From: Brevibacillus sp. SYP-B805
Lineage (GTDB): Bacteria; Bacillota; Bacilli; Brevibacillales; Brevibacillaceae
DNA: 64,000 nt
Assembly: GCF_011059135.1 (NCBI RefSeq)
Contig: NZ_JAALGD010000007.1
Span: 87,725-151,724 of the forward strand
Direction: 5' to 3'
A program made the translations under genes and the position numbers. Positions 34,365 through 42,938 of this stretch are shown piece after piece (positions within the stretch are counted from its first letter, which is position 1; each line of letters opens with the position of its first letter). Under the pieces are notes generated by a model that had not been told where the DNA came from, did not search any database, and saw nothing but the letters and a program-made list of their open reading frames with translations.

Positions 34365-34748
34365 ATGATTCAGTCATCAGCGCAAAACACCTATAAGAAA
34401 AATCAAGTGGGCACAGCAACTCCGGAAGATCTTACACTGATGCTGTACGATGGCGCTATCAAGTTTATCAAAAGAGCCAAACAAGCTATCGAGGAGAAAC
34501 AATATAACAAGGCTCACGATCTAAACACGCGCGTCCAGGATATTTTAAGCGAGTTGATTATTACGCTTGACCGAAAATATCCAATTGCTGAACAAATGCT
34601 CCTCCTATATGATTACATGAAACGCCGCATGATTGAGGCAAACGTAAAGAAAGACATTGCCATTCTGGATGAAGTCGAAGGATTTTTTGTGGAGTTCCGT
34701 GATACATGGAAACAAGCTATGATCCTTGCACGCAGTCAGCAAAACTAG
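34365..34748 (+). CDS. fliS: Flagellin export chaperone FliS
   Basis: 127 residues; four-helix chaperone that binds the C-terminal helix of flagellin. Family motifs: NQVGTATPEDLTLMLYDGAIKFIKRA and KAHDLNTRVQDILSELIITLD, then LYDYMKRRMIEANVKKD. Twelve bp after fliD. Confidence 0.96.
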   Translation: MIQSSAQNTYKKNQVGTATPEDLTLMLYDGAIKFIKRAKQAIEEKQYNKAHDLNTRVQDILSELIITLDRKYPIAEQMLLLYDYMKRRMIEANVKKDIAILDEVEGFFVEFRDTWKQAMILARSQQN

Positions 34749-34758
34749 GGAGGTTGGC

Positions 34759-35127
34759 ATGAAGATCGGAGTGGAAGCCCTTTTTCAACAACTGATGGAG
34801 TGTACGGATGCTCTGATCGAAGCGTGCCAGCGTCCAGTATCGGAAGAAACGGAAGAGGATGGGATCGGTGTCATCCTTGAAAAACGCGAACGACTGCTGC
34901 ATGAGTTAGGCGATCATTTGGCGCAGGAAACGGACCCCGACAAATATGTCGGATTGTTTGAGAAATGCAAACAAAAGGAAGAGATGGCAGGGCAGCTTCT
35001 TGCAAAAGCGATGGATCATCTGTCCCAAAAAATCCGCGATACAAGGCATAGCCGATCAGTCAGCACGAATTACAATGCTTACACGCGAATCATGCCGTAT
35101 GGTGCCTTTATCGACCAAAAAAAATAA
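34759..35127 (+). CDS. FliT-like flagellar chaperone
   Basis: 122 residues. ATG 34759 with GGGAGG 6 bp upstream. Helical throughout (EALFQQLMECTDALIEACQ; EKRERLLHELGDHLAQ), with a C-terminal YNAYTRIMPYGAFIDQKK tail common in the FliT-position proteins of Brevibacillus-like bacteria. FliT binds FliD as an export chaperone; assigned by position after fliS and fold type, moderate certainty. Confidence 0.7.
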   Translation: MKIGVEALFQQLMECTDALIEACQRPVSEETEEDGIGVILEKRERLLHELGDHLAQETDPDKYVGLFEKCKQKEEMAGQLLAKAMDHLSQKIRDTRHSRSVSTNYNAYTRIMPYGAFIDQKK

Positions 35128-35160
35128 ATCAGGGAAAACCAAAAGGAAAGGAGGATCGCA

Positions 35161-35511
35161 ATGGAAATCAAGGGAGCAACCTCGGTAAAAGTCGACAATG
35201 CAGAGACTGCTCTCGTATCAGAGCAACGAACGGGTAATCGCCAGCAGGAAGAGGGGAGCGAAGCCGTTCAACCGGAGAAGACTTACAGTAAAGAGGAAAT
35301 TGCCAAAGAGCTTCAGCATTTGAACAAATGGTTGGAGTCCAAAAGTTCTCATCTTAAGTTTGTGCTGCACGATGAGCTAAACAAATATTATGTGCAAGTG
35401 ATTGACGATAACACCAATGAGGTGATCAAAGAGATCCCTTCCAAGAAAATAATGGATATTATAGCAAATTTTTATGAAAAATTAGGTTTAATTGTTGATA
35501 AGAAGGTATAG
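35161..35511 (+). CDS. flaG: FlaG family protein
   Basis: 116 residues; disordered, charged N-terminus and a conserved C-terminal half (LNKWLESKSSHLKFVLHDELNKYYVQVIDDNTNEVIKEIPSKKIMDIIANFYEKLGLIVD) typical of FlaG, which influences filament length. AAAGGAGGATCGCA precedes the ATG. Followed by a short hairpin CCCC..GGGG with TTTTCTT at 35518-35537. Confidence 0.92.
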   Translation: MEIKGATSVKVDNAETALVSEQRTGNRQQEEGSEAVQPEKTYSKEEIAKELQHLNKWLESKSSHLKFVLHDELNKYYVQVIDDNTNEVIKEIPSKKIMDIIANFYEKLGLIVDKKV

Positions 35512-35517
35512 TTCTTT

Positions 35518-35540
35518 CCCCCGGGCAGGGGGTTTTCTTC
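35518..35540 (+). terminator. Weak terminator after flaG
   Basis: CCCCC/GGGGG stem and TTTTCTTC; last feature before the A/T-rich island. Confidence 0.5.
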
Positions 35541-35574
35541 TCTTCAATATTGACGATGAAAAGGCGGGATAGGT

Positions 35575-36681
35575 ATTCCTCATGTCATCATTCGAACAGA
35601 TGCGTCGGTGCTCATGGGCAGCGGGCATGTTATGAGATGTTTGACACTGGCGAAAGGCATGAAGTCTATTGGGTGGCAGGTTTCATTTGTATGTCGTGAT
35701 TTTCCAGGCAATTTGGTGGAGTTGATAAGAAACGAAGGTCTTTCTGTTTATATGCTGCCGAGTCCTGAAGGAGATGCAAAAATCGAGCAAACGATGAATC
35801 CTGCAACTTGGCTTGGGACGGATTGGCAATTGGATGCCCAACAAACCATAGATGTGATTACTCAATTACCTCACTCCGTAGATTGGCTCATTGTCGATCA
35901 TTATGCTATAGATGAAAAATGGGAAACGAAGGTTTCGACAGTTGTAAATAGGATATTGGTGATCGATGATTTGGCAAATCGTAAGCATCATTGCAACATT
36001 CTGCTTGATCAAAACCTCATTGCTGACATGAAGGAGCGTTATGTAGGAAAAATTAACAAGGATGCAAAATTGCTTCTTGGACCGGATTACGCCTTATTAC
36101 GATCAGAATTTCGATTATTACGTGAAAAAATTCCCCAAAAGAAATTTGACCCGAAGAGGATATTGCTTTTTTTTGGAGGTAGTGATCCCTCCAATCAAAC
36201 GATGAAGGCGCTGGAAGCATTGATGACAATCAAAGATCCGCCTCTTTTGGTCGATGTGGTGGTTGGAAAAGGGAATCCAAACATACAGACCCTTCAACTG
36301 TTATGTGCACAGCATGAGTGTTTTAGACTTCATGTGCAAACGTCTAAGATGGCGGAGCTATTGCTGAACACTGGATTTGTTATTGGTGCCGGTGGTACGC
36401 ATACATGGGAAAGATGCTGCTTGGGCGTTCCTTCAATCATTATCGCTGTAGCAGATAACCAAATACCAACGTCAACAGAGGTTCATAATCGTGGAATCGC
36501 TTTGTATCTAGGGGAGGCTTCGGATGTATCTCCTCATCAGATTGCAGAAGCAGTTAAGATTTTTTTGTCGAACCCAGAGATCATGATGAATATGGTCACC
36601 AAGTGCCTTGCCACAGTAGACGGTTGTGGAGTCGAACGAGTAATTGAAGCAATCGTAAACTATGGGCTAAAATCAGCGTAA
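35575..36681 (+). CDS. pseG: UDP-sugar hydrolase PseG (probable ATT start)
   Basis: 368 residues if translation begins at ATT 35575. Removes UDP from UDP-2,4-diacetamido-trideoxy-altropyranose, the fourth Pse step. The fold needs the first strand VIIRTDAS followed by GSGHVMRC (catalytic His); in this sequence the strand lies upstream of the first ATG/GTG (GTG 35608), and no ATG, GTG or TTG exists between the in-frame TGA at 35557 and 35608. ATT 35575 is 6 nt after GGCGGG. Other motifs: DHYAID, FFGGSDPSN, GAGGTHTWERCCLGVPSI. A GTG start at 35608 would delete strand one. Confidence 0.8.
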   Translation: MPHVIIRTDASVLMGSGHVMRCLTLAKGMKSIGWQVSFVCRDFPGNLVELIRNEGLSVYMLPSPEGDAKIEQTMNPATWLGTDWQLDAQQTIDVITQLPHSVDWLIVDHYAIDEKWETKVSTVVNRILVIDDLANRKHHCNILLDQNLIADMKERYVGKINKDAKLLLGPDYALLRSEFRLLREKIPQKKFDPKRILLFFGGSDPSNQTMKALEALMTIKDPPLLVDVVVGKGNPNIQTLQLLCAQHECFRLHVQTSKMAELLLNTGFVIGAGGTHTWERCCLGVPSIIIAVADNQIPTSTEVHNRGIALYLGEASDVSPHQIAEAVKIFLSNPEIMMNMVTKCLATVDGCGVERVIEAIVNYGLKSA

Positions 36682-36697
36682 TAGGAGGAATATGGGC

Positions 36698-37756
36698 ATG
36701 GAGAGAGACAGCATACTGGTAGAAGGAAGACACATCGGGCGAAATGCTCGTCCTTTTATCATCGCTGAAATGTCTGGTAATCATAATCAATCGTTGGAAC
36801 GCGCTTTAGAGATTGTGGAAGCCGCTGCAAAAGCTGGTGCGCATGCCTTGAAAATTCAAACATATACGGCAGATACAATGACGCTTAATTTAGATGAACG
36901 TGAATTTTTTATCAATCATCCAGATAATTTATGGAAAGGAAAATCTCTGTATAATCTTTACAAAGAAGCCTATACGCCTTGGGAATGGCACAAACCTATT
37001 TTTGACAGATGCCGTGAGCTTGGAATAATTGGCTTTAGCACCCCTTTTGATGAGACAGCTGTGGACTTTTTAGAGAGTCTGGACGTTCCACTTTATAAAA
37101 TCGCGTCTTTTGAAAATATTGATTTGCCGTTAATTCAAAGAGTGGCAAGGACCGGTAAGCCTATCATTATTTCAACTGGAATGGCTTCCATCGCTGAATT
37201 GGACGAAGCTGTGCGTGCTGCCCGAGATGCCGGATGTAAGGACTTGATATTGTTGAAATGTACGAGCACTTATCCTGCAACTCCGGACGATTCCAATATT
37301 TTAACCATTCCACACATGCGAGAACTGTTTAATGTAGAAGTAGGCCTATCCGATCATACGATGGGGGTAGGCGTAGCTGTGGCCAGTGTTGCTCTAGGGG
37401 CCACTGTCGTGGAAAAACACTTCACTTTGCGGCGTGCAGATGGTGGGGTTGACTCTGCTTTTTCGCTTGAACCCGAAGAGTTTCACAGCCTTGTCATTGA
37501 GACGGAGCGGGCTTGGAAAAGCTTGGGAAAAATTTGCTATGGCCCCACAGAAAAGGAGAAAGCATCATTGGCTTATCGCAGATCCTTGTACATTGTAGAA
37601 GATGTAAAGGCAGGAGAAATACTTACGGAGCAAAACGTACGTGCGATACGACCTGGGGCAGGCTTGGCTCCTAAATATAGAGATCTTTTATTAGGGAGAA
37701 CGGTAAAACGAGATATTCCAAAAGGTACCCCGGTAAGCTGGGATTTGTTTAATTAA
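36698..37756 (+). CDS. pseI: Pseudaminic acid synthase PseI
   Basis: 352 residues; condenses the 6-deoxy-diacetamido sugar with phosphoenolpyruvate. NeuB-type barrel: FIIAEMSGNHNQS, ALKIQTYTADTMT, GFSTPFDETAVDFL, YKIASFE, STGMAS, LLKCTSTYPA, GLSDHTMG; C-terminal SAF (antifreeze-like) domain from RSLYIVEDVKAGE. ATG 36698 fits the AGGAGG spacing (9 nt); the ATG at 36692 is too close. The -TPFDE..VD.L and SDHT pattern is shared with PseI and LegI; the flanking pseG decides for Pse. Confidence 0.9.
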   Translation: MERDSILVEGRHIGRNARPFIIAEMSGNHNQSLERALEIVEAAAKAGAHALKIQTYTADTMTLNLDEREFFINHPDNLWKGKSLYNLYKEAYTPWEWHKPIFDRCRELGIIGFSTPFDETAVDFLESLDVPLYKIASFENIDLPLIQRVARTGKPIIISTGMASIAELDEAVRAARDAGCKDLILLKCTSTYPATPDDSNILTIPHMRELFNVEVGLSDHTMGVGVAVASVALGATVVEKHFTLRRADGGVDSAFSLEPEEFHSLVIETERAWKSLGKICYGPTEKEKASLAYRRSLYIVEDVKAGEILTEQNVRAIRPGAGLAPKYRDLLLGRTVKRDIPKGTPVSWDLFN

Positions 37757-37772
37757 TGGAGAGGTGGACACA

Positions 37773-38714
37773 ATGAACGTACTTGTAACAGGCGGAGCAG
37801 GATTTATCGGCCGATGGGTTGTCAAACGTCTTCTCGAAGACGGTCACCAGGTTTGGGTACTGGATGATCTTTCTAATGGAAGATATGAAAATATAGCGGA
37901 ATTTAAGGAGAACCCAAATTTTTCTTTTGTACGGGGGGACATAAAGGACGAATCGACACTTGAATTGCTTTTTGCCAATCGGTTTGCCATTTGTTATCAT
38001 CTGGGAGCCAGCATCAATGTACAAGACAGTATTGATGATCCACGAACTACTTTTTTCAATGATACGGTCGGCACCTTTAATGTGTTGGAGCAATGTAGAA
38101 AACACAAGGTAAAAATGGTATTCATGAGCACATGCATGGTATATGATCGCTGCATGGACGAGAAGGGCATAACAGAAGAACATCCAGTCAAACCTGCATC
38201 TCCATATGCCGGATCCAAACTCGCTGGGGAAAATATGGTTCTCTCCTATTTCTATGCATATGGCTTACCAACAGTCGTGATTCGACCGTTTAATACGTAT
38301 GGTCCGTTCCAGAAAACCGGTGGTGAAGGCGGAGTCGTTGCTATTTTTCTGAAGCGGAAACTAAATGGCGAAAAACTGCATATTTATGGGGATGGTACCC
38401 AAACAAGAGATTTGTTGTATGTGGAAGATTGTGCACGATTTGTTGTGAAGGCAGGGTATTCGTCAGCCGTTGACGGTCAAATCGTGAATGCAGGGCTGGG
38501 GCGTGACATCAGCATTAATGACTTGGCGAAATTGATTGTCGGAGATAGCAGCCGTATTCAGCATGTGGCACATATTCACCCGCAATCGGAAATTCAGAAA
38601 CTACTTTGTAATTACAAAAAGGCAACCGAATTATTGGGTTGGAAACCTGAGGTATCGATTGAAGAAGGGATACGTCGTACCGAAGAGTGGATTTCCACGT
38701 CAAATTTGATTTAG
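37773..38714 (+). CDS. NAD-dependent epimerase/dehydratase (extended SDR)
   Basis: 313 residues. Rossmann GGAGFIGRW, VRGDIKD, Tyr-x3-Lys as SPYAGSKLAG, RPFNTYGPFQ and the sugar-nucleotide region YGDGTQTRDLLYVED. The Ser/Thr site reads STCMVYD, closer to epimerases than to the TDE of 4,6-dehydratases. ATG 37773 has GAGAGG upstream; a GTG at 37764 is in frame. It is not required for the known Pse pathway, so it may make a second sugar or modify the first. Substrate unknown. Confidence 0.75.
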   Translation: MNVLVTGGAGFIGRWVVKRLLEDGHQVWVLDDLSNGRYENIAEFKENPNFSFVRGDIKDESTLELLFANRFAICYHLGASINVQDSIDDPRTTFFNDTVGTFNVLEQCRKHKVKMVFMSTCMVYDRCMDEKGITEEHPVKPASPYAGSKLAGENMVLSYFYAYGLPTVVIRPFNTYGPFQKTGGEGGVVAIFLKRKLNGEKLHIYGDGTQTRDLLYVEDCARFVVKAGYSSAVDGQIVNAGLGRDISINDLAKLIVGDSSRIQHVAHIHPQSEIQKLLCNYKKATELLGWKPEVSIEEGIRRTEEWISTSNLI

Positions 38715-38724
38715 GGTGAGAGTC

Positions 38725-39933
38725 ATGGAAAAAGATTCTAATTTACTAGCTATACACGGTGGTAAGCCCGTTAGAGAAACACTTCTTTCATACGGTAGAC
38801 AGTGTATAACGGAAGAAGACATTCATTCAGTAGTGGAGACACTTCAATCACCCTTCTTGACGCAAGGACCCAAAATAAAAGAATTTGAACAAAAAGTGGC
38901 GGAAGTGGTTGGAGCAAAGTATGCTGTTGCTTTTTCAAACGGCACTGCAGCGCTACATGGGGCTTGCCATGCGGCAGGGATTGGCCCAGGAGATGAAGTG
39001 ATAACCACGCCGATGACCTTTGCTGCAAGTGCAAACTGTGTGCGTTATTGCGGAGGTACCGTCAAATTTGCCGACATTCATCCCGATACCTACAATATCG
39101 ACCCTAAAGAGGTTCAGTCCCTTCTTTCAGAAAAGACCAAAGCCATTATCCCTGTTGATTTTACAGGTCAACCTGCAGATATGGATGAGATCATAGCGAT
39201 GGCCAAAGATCATAATGCCGTGGTCATTGAAGACGCGGCACATTCTTTGGGCGCCACCTATCGCGGAAGAAGAGTTGGCAGTATTGCAGATATGACAATG
39301 TTCAGCTTTCACCCTGTTAAACATATCACAACGGGTGAGGGTGGCATTATTACAACGAATTCGGAACATTTTTATCAAAAATTGTTGCTGTTCCGCAGCC
39401 ATGGCATTACGAGAGAGCATACCCTTCTGAAAAATACCTCTCAGGGGCCATGGTATTATGAAATGCTGGAACTGGGGTACAATTACCGCATGACGGATTT
39501 GCAAGCGGCACTAGGCATTTCCCAATTGTCAAAGCTGAAGCTATTTGTGGATCGGCGCCGTGAGATTGCCAACATATACAATAAGCATTTCTCCAAAAAT
39601 CCGTGCATTCGAATTCCTTATCAAATGGACGACCGTGAGTCAAGCTGGCACTTGTATATTATCCAATTAGAATTGGATAAGCTGTCTTGTACACGAGAAG
39701 TAATATACAAGGCATTGCTTGCGGAAAACATAGGAGTAAATGTACATTATCTGCCTGTTCATTTACACCCTTATTATCAAAAACTGGGCTACCAAAAAGG
39801 GATCGCTCCCATTGCGGAAAAATTGTACGAGCGGATCATTACATTGCCTTTATTCCCAGCCATGAGCAATCAGGATGTGAACGACGTTATAATGGGAGTA
39901 GAGAAAGTTCTTGGTGCATATTCTGTTAACTAA
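38725..39933 (+). CDS. pseC: Aminotransferase PseC
   Basis: 402 residues, DegT/DnrJ/EryC1 fold, PLP-dependent. Adds the C4 amino group to the PseB keto product. PLP lysine Lys199 in SFHPVKHITTGEGG; VIEDAAHSLGATYRG upstream; FSNGTAALHGA phosphate-binding loop; MTDLQAALGISQL. The N-terminus GRQCITEEDI and the FHPVK(H)ITTGEGG form are those of PseC rather than legionaminic LegC. Start by ATG with GGTGAG just upstream. Confidence 0.88.
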   Translation: MEKDSNLLAIHGGKPVRETLLSYGRQCITEEDIHSVVETLQSPFLTQGPKIKEFEQKVAEVVGAKYAVAFSNGTAALHGACHAAGIGPGDEVITTPMTFAASANCVRYCGGTVKFADIHPDTYNIDPKEVQSLLSEKTKAIIPVDFTGQPADMDEIIAMAKDHNAVVIEDAAHSLGATYRGRRVGSIADMTMFSFHPVKHITTGEGGIITTNSEHFYQKLLLFRSHGITREHTLLKNTSQGPWYYEMLELGYNYRMTDLQAALGISQLSKLKLFVDRRREIANIYNKHFSKNPCIRIPYQMDDRESSWHLYIIQLELDKLSCTREVIYKALLAENIGVNVHYLPVHLHPYYQKLGYQKGIAPIAEKLYERIITLPLFPAMSNQDVNDVIMGVEKVLGAYSVN

Positions 39934-39954
39934 CCATGAAGAGGAACATGCAAG

Positions 39955-40491
39955 ATGATAACATTTACCCGAATGAAAGAAGAGCATTTGGAGCAAGTGT
40001 TAAAGTGGCGGACACAAGAGGATGTCACTCGCTTTATGTATACCGATGTTGAATACGATTTGGATCAACAAAGAAAATGGTTTGAGCGTATTTCTAACTC
40101 TCCAACTGAGAAATACTGGATCATTTCCATTCAAGGAAAGAATGTGGGAGTTATCTCCTTGAACCAAATTGATTATCGGCACAAACGATCTAGTACGGGT
40201 TTTTATATTGGTGAAGAAAAATACCGGGTATATGGTGGTATCATTCCTCCCTTTTTGTATAATTATGCCTTCAGAGATTTGGGACTGAAAAAGATTACAG
40301 CCGAAGTAATGGAGGGGAATGAGAATGTTGTAAAACTACATAAGATTCATGGTTATAGAGAAGTGGGAACTTATAGAAATCATATCTATAAATATGGTAA
40401 ATACCATGATGTTTACCTGCTGGAGTTACTGCAAGAGGACTGGGTAAAAGAGAGTAACAAATACAGGAAATATCAAACGACATTCGATTGA
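39955..40491 (+). CDS. pseH: GNAT acetyltransferase PseH-like
   Basis: 178 residues; acetyl-CoA-dependent N-acetylation of the PseC product at C4. GNAT fold with KWRTQEDVTRFMYTD near the N-terminus (the R..E.V..FM pattern of PseH), GVISLNQIDYRHKRSSTGFYIGEE and ITAEVMEGNENVVKLHKIHGYREVGTYR. Twenty-one bp after pseC. Confidence 0.85.
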   Translation: MITFTRMKEEHLEQVLKWRTQEDVTRFMYTDVEYDLDQQRKWFERISNSPTEKYWIISIQGKNVGVISLNQIDYRHKRSSTGFYIGEEKYRVYGGIIPPFLYNYAFRDLGLKKITAEVMEGNENVVKLHKIHGYREVGTYRNHIYKYGKYHDVYLLELLQEDWVKESNKYRKYQTTFD

Positions 40492-40569
40492 TGGGAATAT
40501 AGTGGTTAATCACAATAAATCCTCGTGGTTGAACTATTTATTATGATTGGAAAATTTACTGAGGTTCCT

Positions 40570-41346
40570 ATGAGCGAAATATATACTAGTTATTCGGAAA
40601 TTGTGGAACAGATTGAAGTCTATGAGGGTGACACAGTCTTAGTAGGATCTGATATTACAAGACTGGCAGTGGAAGCTTACAGGCGAGGAGAATTGTTCGA
40701 TCCCAACATTTTTATCGACTCGTTGATAAGAAAAATCGGAGAAAAGGGGACAATTCTTTTTCCTACCTACAATTGGGGCTTTTGTTCAGGAGAGCCCTTT
40801 GATTATCGACATACGTTGTCAAAGGTAGGTTCCCTATCCAATGTGGCATTAAAACGTGGCGATTTTCGACGGACCAGACATCCGATTTACTCATTTGCAG
40901 TATGGGGAAAAGCACAAGATTATCTGATCAGCCTTGATAATAAAAGTGCGTTCGGACCTGACTCCCCGTTTGCCTTTTTACATGCCAATCATGGAAAAAT
41001 GCTCATCATTGGGCTTGATTATCAAAAATCATTTACGTATGTACACTATGTGGAAGAGAGAGAGAAGGTACACTACCGCTATTTGAAGGATTTTACAGGA
41101 GAATATATTGATGAGAACGGAATTTCCACAGAAAGAACTTACTCGATGCTTGTTCGGGATATTGATAGAGGCGTAATAACGTCAATTGGCGGGATGGGAG
41201 ATATTCTTGACAAAAATGGTGCAGCTGTTATGAAAACGATCAATCATGTTGATTTCCGTGTTGTAGACTTGCATAAAGCATATGACCTGATTCGAGATGA
41301 CATCGTGAATAATGAAGCTAGAAATTTATTCACCATCGCAGGGTGA
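40570..41346 (+). CDS. AAC(3)-family N-acetyltransferase
   Basis: 258 residues from ATG 40570 (TGAGG 6 bp upstream; an earlier in-frame start at 40525 lacks a good site). Antibiotic_NAT fold: EGDTVLVGSDI, IGEKGTILFPTYNW, RRTRHPIYSFAVWG, FGPDSPFAFLHANHGKMLIIGL, FTYVHYVEE. This family acylates amino groups of aminoglycosides or, in glycan clusters, of amino sugars. In this island it is a candidate for adding a second, non-acetyl acyl group using the ACP-bound chain made by the genes downstream. Confidence 0.75.
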   Translation: MSEIYTSYSEIVEQIEVYEGDTVLVGSDITRLAVEAYRRGELFDPNIFIDSLIRKIGEKGTILFPTYNWGFCSGEPFDYRHTLSKVGSLSNVALKRGDFRRTRHPIYSFAVWGKAQDYLISLDNKSAFGPDSPFAFLHANHGKMLIIGLDYQKSFTYVHYVEEREKVHYRYLKDFTGEYIDENGISTERTYSMLVRDIDRGVITSIGGMGDILDKNGAAVMKTINHVDFRVVDLHKAYDLIRDDIVNNEARNLFTIAG

Positions 41347-41373
41347 CCACATCTAGTAGGATGGGAAATTGGC

Positions 41374-42669
41374 ATGAGTGAAATGACGTATCAAAGCTCG
41401 GAAGCTGACGAGATGTATGATTTAATCAAACGGTTATTCCCAATATGCCGCAGCATCACGGGAGACGGTGTTAGGGAGACGCTCAGAATCATCCAGGAAG
41501 TTATTCCTTTGGATATTCACGAGGTTCCAACGGGAACCAAAGTTTTTGACTGGGAGGTCCCTAAAGAATGGAACATCAAAGATGCATATATCTTAGATGA
41601 GGAAGGCAATAAAATAGTTGACTTCAAAGAAAATAACCTTCATGTGGTCGGTTACTCGGTTCCTGTTAATCGACACATGACTCTTTCAGAACTCCAAAAT
41701 CATCTTTATTCCTTGAAAGATCAGCCGGATGCGATCCCCTATGTCACCTCCTATTACAAAGAACGTTGGGGCTTTTGCCTAACTCATCGACAGCGGGAGC
41801 AGCTCAAAGAAGGTATGTATCACGTGGTAATAGACAGTGAAATAAAAGAGGGGAGTTTAACCTACGGCGAGATATTGATCCCAGGGGAAACTTCCAAAGA
41901 GATTTTTCTTTCCACATACGTTTGCCATCCGTCCATGGCGAATAATGAGTTGTCCGGTCCGGTTGTAACAACTTATCTGGTAAAATGGATTCTGGGGGCT
42001 CCGCGAAAATATTCATACCGTATAGTTTTTATCCCGGAAACGATCGGCTCCATCACCTATCTAAGCCGCAACATTGATGAGATGAAACGCAACATCATTG
42101 CAGGTTTCAATATATCATGTGTTGGGGATGATCGGGCATACTCATTCCTCCCCTCGCGATATGGCAACACGCTTGCGGATAAAGTTGCCATGAATGTTTT
42201 GTCACACAGACACCCTGATTTTGTTAGATACACATATCTTCAGCGAGGCGGCGATGAAAGGCAATACTGCAGTCCGGGGGTGGATCTACCGGTTGCGAGT
42301 ATCATGCGGACCAAATATGGAGAATACCCCGAATATCATACGTCACTCGATAATTTGGACTTAGTGACCAAAGATGGATTGTATGGTAGTCTGGAACTAT
42401 TAAGAGAATGTATCACCGTGCTTGAAGCCAATGAGGTTTACCAAGTGACTTGTCTAGGGGAACCACAACTGGGCAAATATGGACTCTACCCTACTTTGAG
42501 CACCAAAGAGTCTGGCAAACAGGTACGCGATATGATGAACTTGATTGCCTATGCAGATGGCACCAATGATTTGATTGATATAAGCAATATCATTGGTGTA
42601 CCGGTATTATCCTTACTGCCTATTGTTAAAAGGTTGCTGGATTGTGGACTGCTGGAAACCAAAAAATAG
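41374..42669 (+). CDS. DUF4910 aminopeptidase-like protein
   Basis: 431 residues. N-terminal ~60 residues with MYDLIKRLFPICRSITGDGVRETL; an M28-like zinc-peptidase fold in which STYVCHPSMANNELSGP holds the His, VFIPETIGS the Glu, and GEYPEYHTSLDNLD the last His; a C-terminal winged-helix segment from ~350 (NDLIDISNIIGVPVLSLLPIVKRLLDCGLLE). Proteins of this type recur in polysaccharide loci without a known substrate. A peptidase acting in a glycan island could trim an aminoacyl group from a sugar, but this is inference. Confidence 0.7.
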   Translation: MSEMTYQSSEADEMYDLIKRLFPICRSITGDGVRETLRIIQEVIPLDIHEVPTGTKVFDWEVPKEWNIKDAYILDEEGNKIVDFKENNLHVVGYSVPVNRHMTLSELQNHLYSLKDQPDAIPYVTSYYKERWGFCLTHRQREQLKEGMYHVVIDSEIKEGSLTYGEILIPGETSKEIFLSTYVCHPSMANNELSGPVVTTYLVKWILGAPRKYSYRIVFIPETIGSITYLSRNIDEMKRNIIAGFNISCVGDDRAYSFLPSRYGNTLADKVAMNVLSHRHPDFVRYTYLQRGGDERQYCSPGVDLPVASIMRTKYGEYPEYHTSLDNLDLVTKDGLYGSLELLRECITVLEANEVYQVTCLGEPQLGKYGLYPTLSTKESGKQVRDMMNLIAYADGTNDLIDISNIIGVPVLSLLPIVKRLLDCGLLETKK

Positions 42670-42704
42670 TAGGGAAAATATTTGAATATTGGAGGATTTA
42701 ACGT

Positions 42705-42938
42705 ATGGAAGAGAAATTGAGAGAAGTTTTTGCGAGAGCGCTCGATATTCCAGAGGAAATGGTAAAGGATGAACTAGAATTTAACAGCATTCCACAATGG
42801 GATTCCATTGGTCATTTGGGCTTGATAGCTGCTCTTGATGAAGCGTTCGGTATCATGATTGAAACGGAAGATGTCATTGATATGAGCAGTTTTAAAAAAG
42901 CGAAGGAAATTCTCGCGAAATACGGGGTACAAGTGTAA
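42705..42938 (+). CDS. Acyl carrier protein
   Basis: 77 residues, four-helix ACP. The phosphopantetheine attachment Ser34 lies in WDSIGHLGL. The sequence is not that of the housekeeping AcpP (no DSLD), so it is a dedicated carrier. Stop overlaps the ATG of the next gene (TAATG), implying coupled translation with the reductase. Confidence 0.87.
   Translation: MEEKLREVFARALDIPEEMVKDELEFNSIPQWDSIGHLGLIAALDEAFGIMIETEDVIDMSSFKKAKEILAKYGVQV

Noticed and set aside
35608-36681. pseG starting at GTG 35608
   Set aside because: Would cut off the first beta-strand that all family members have.
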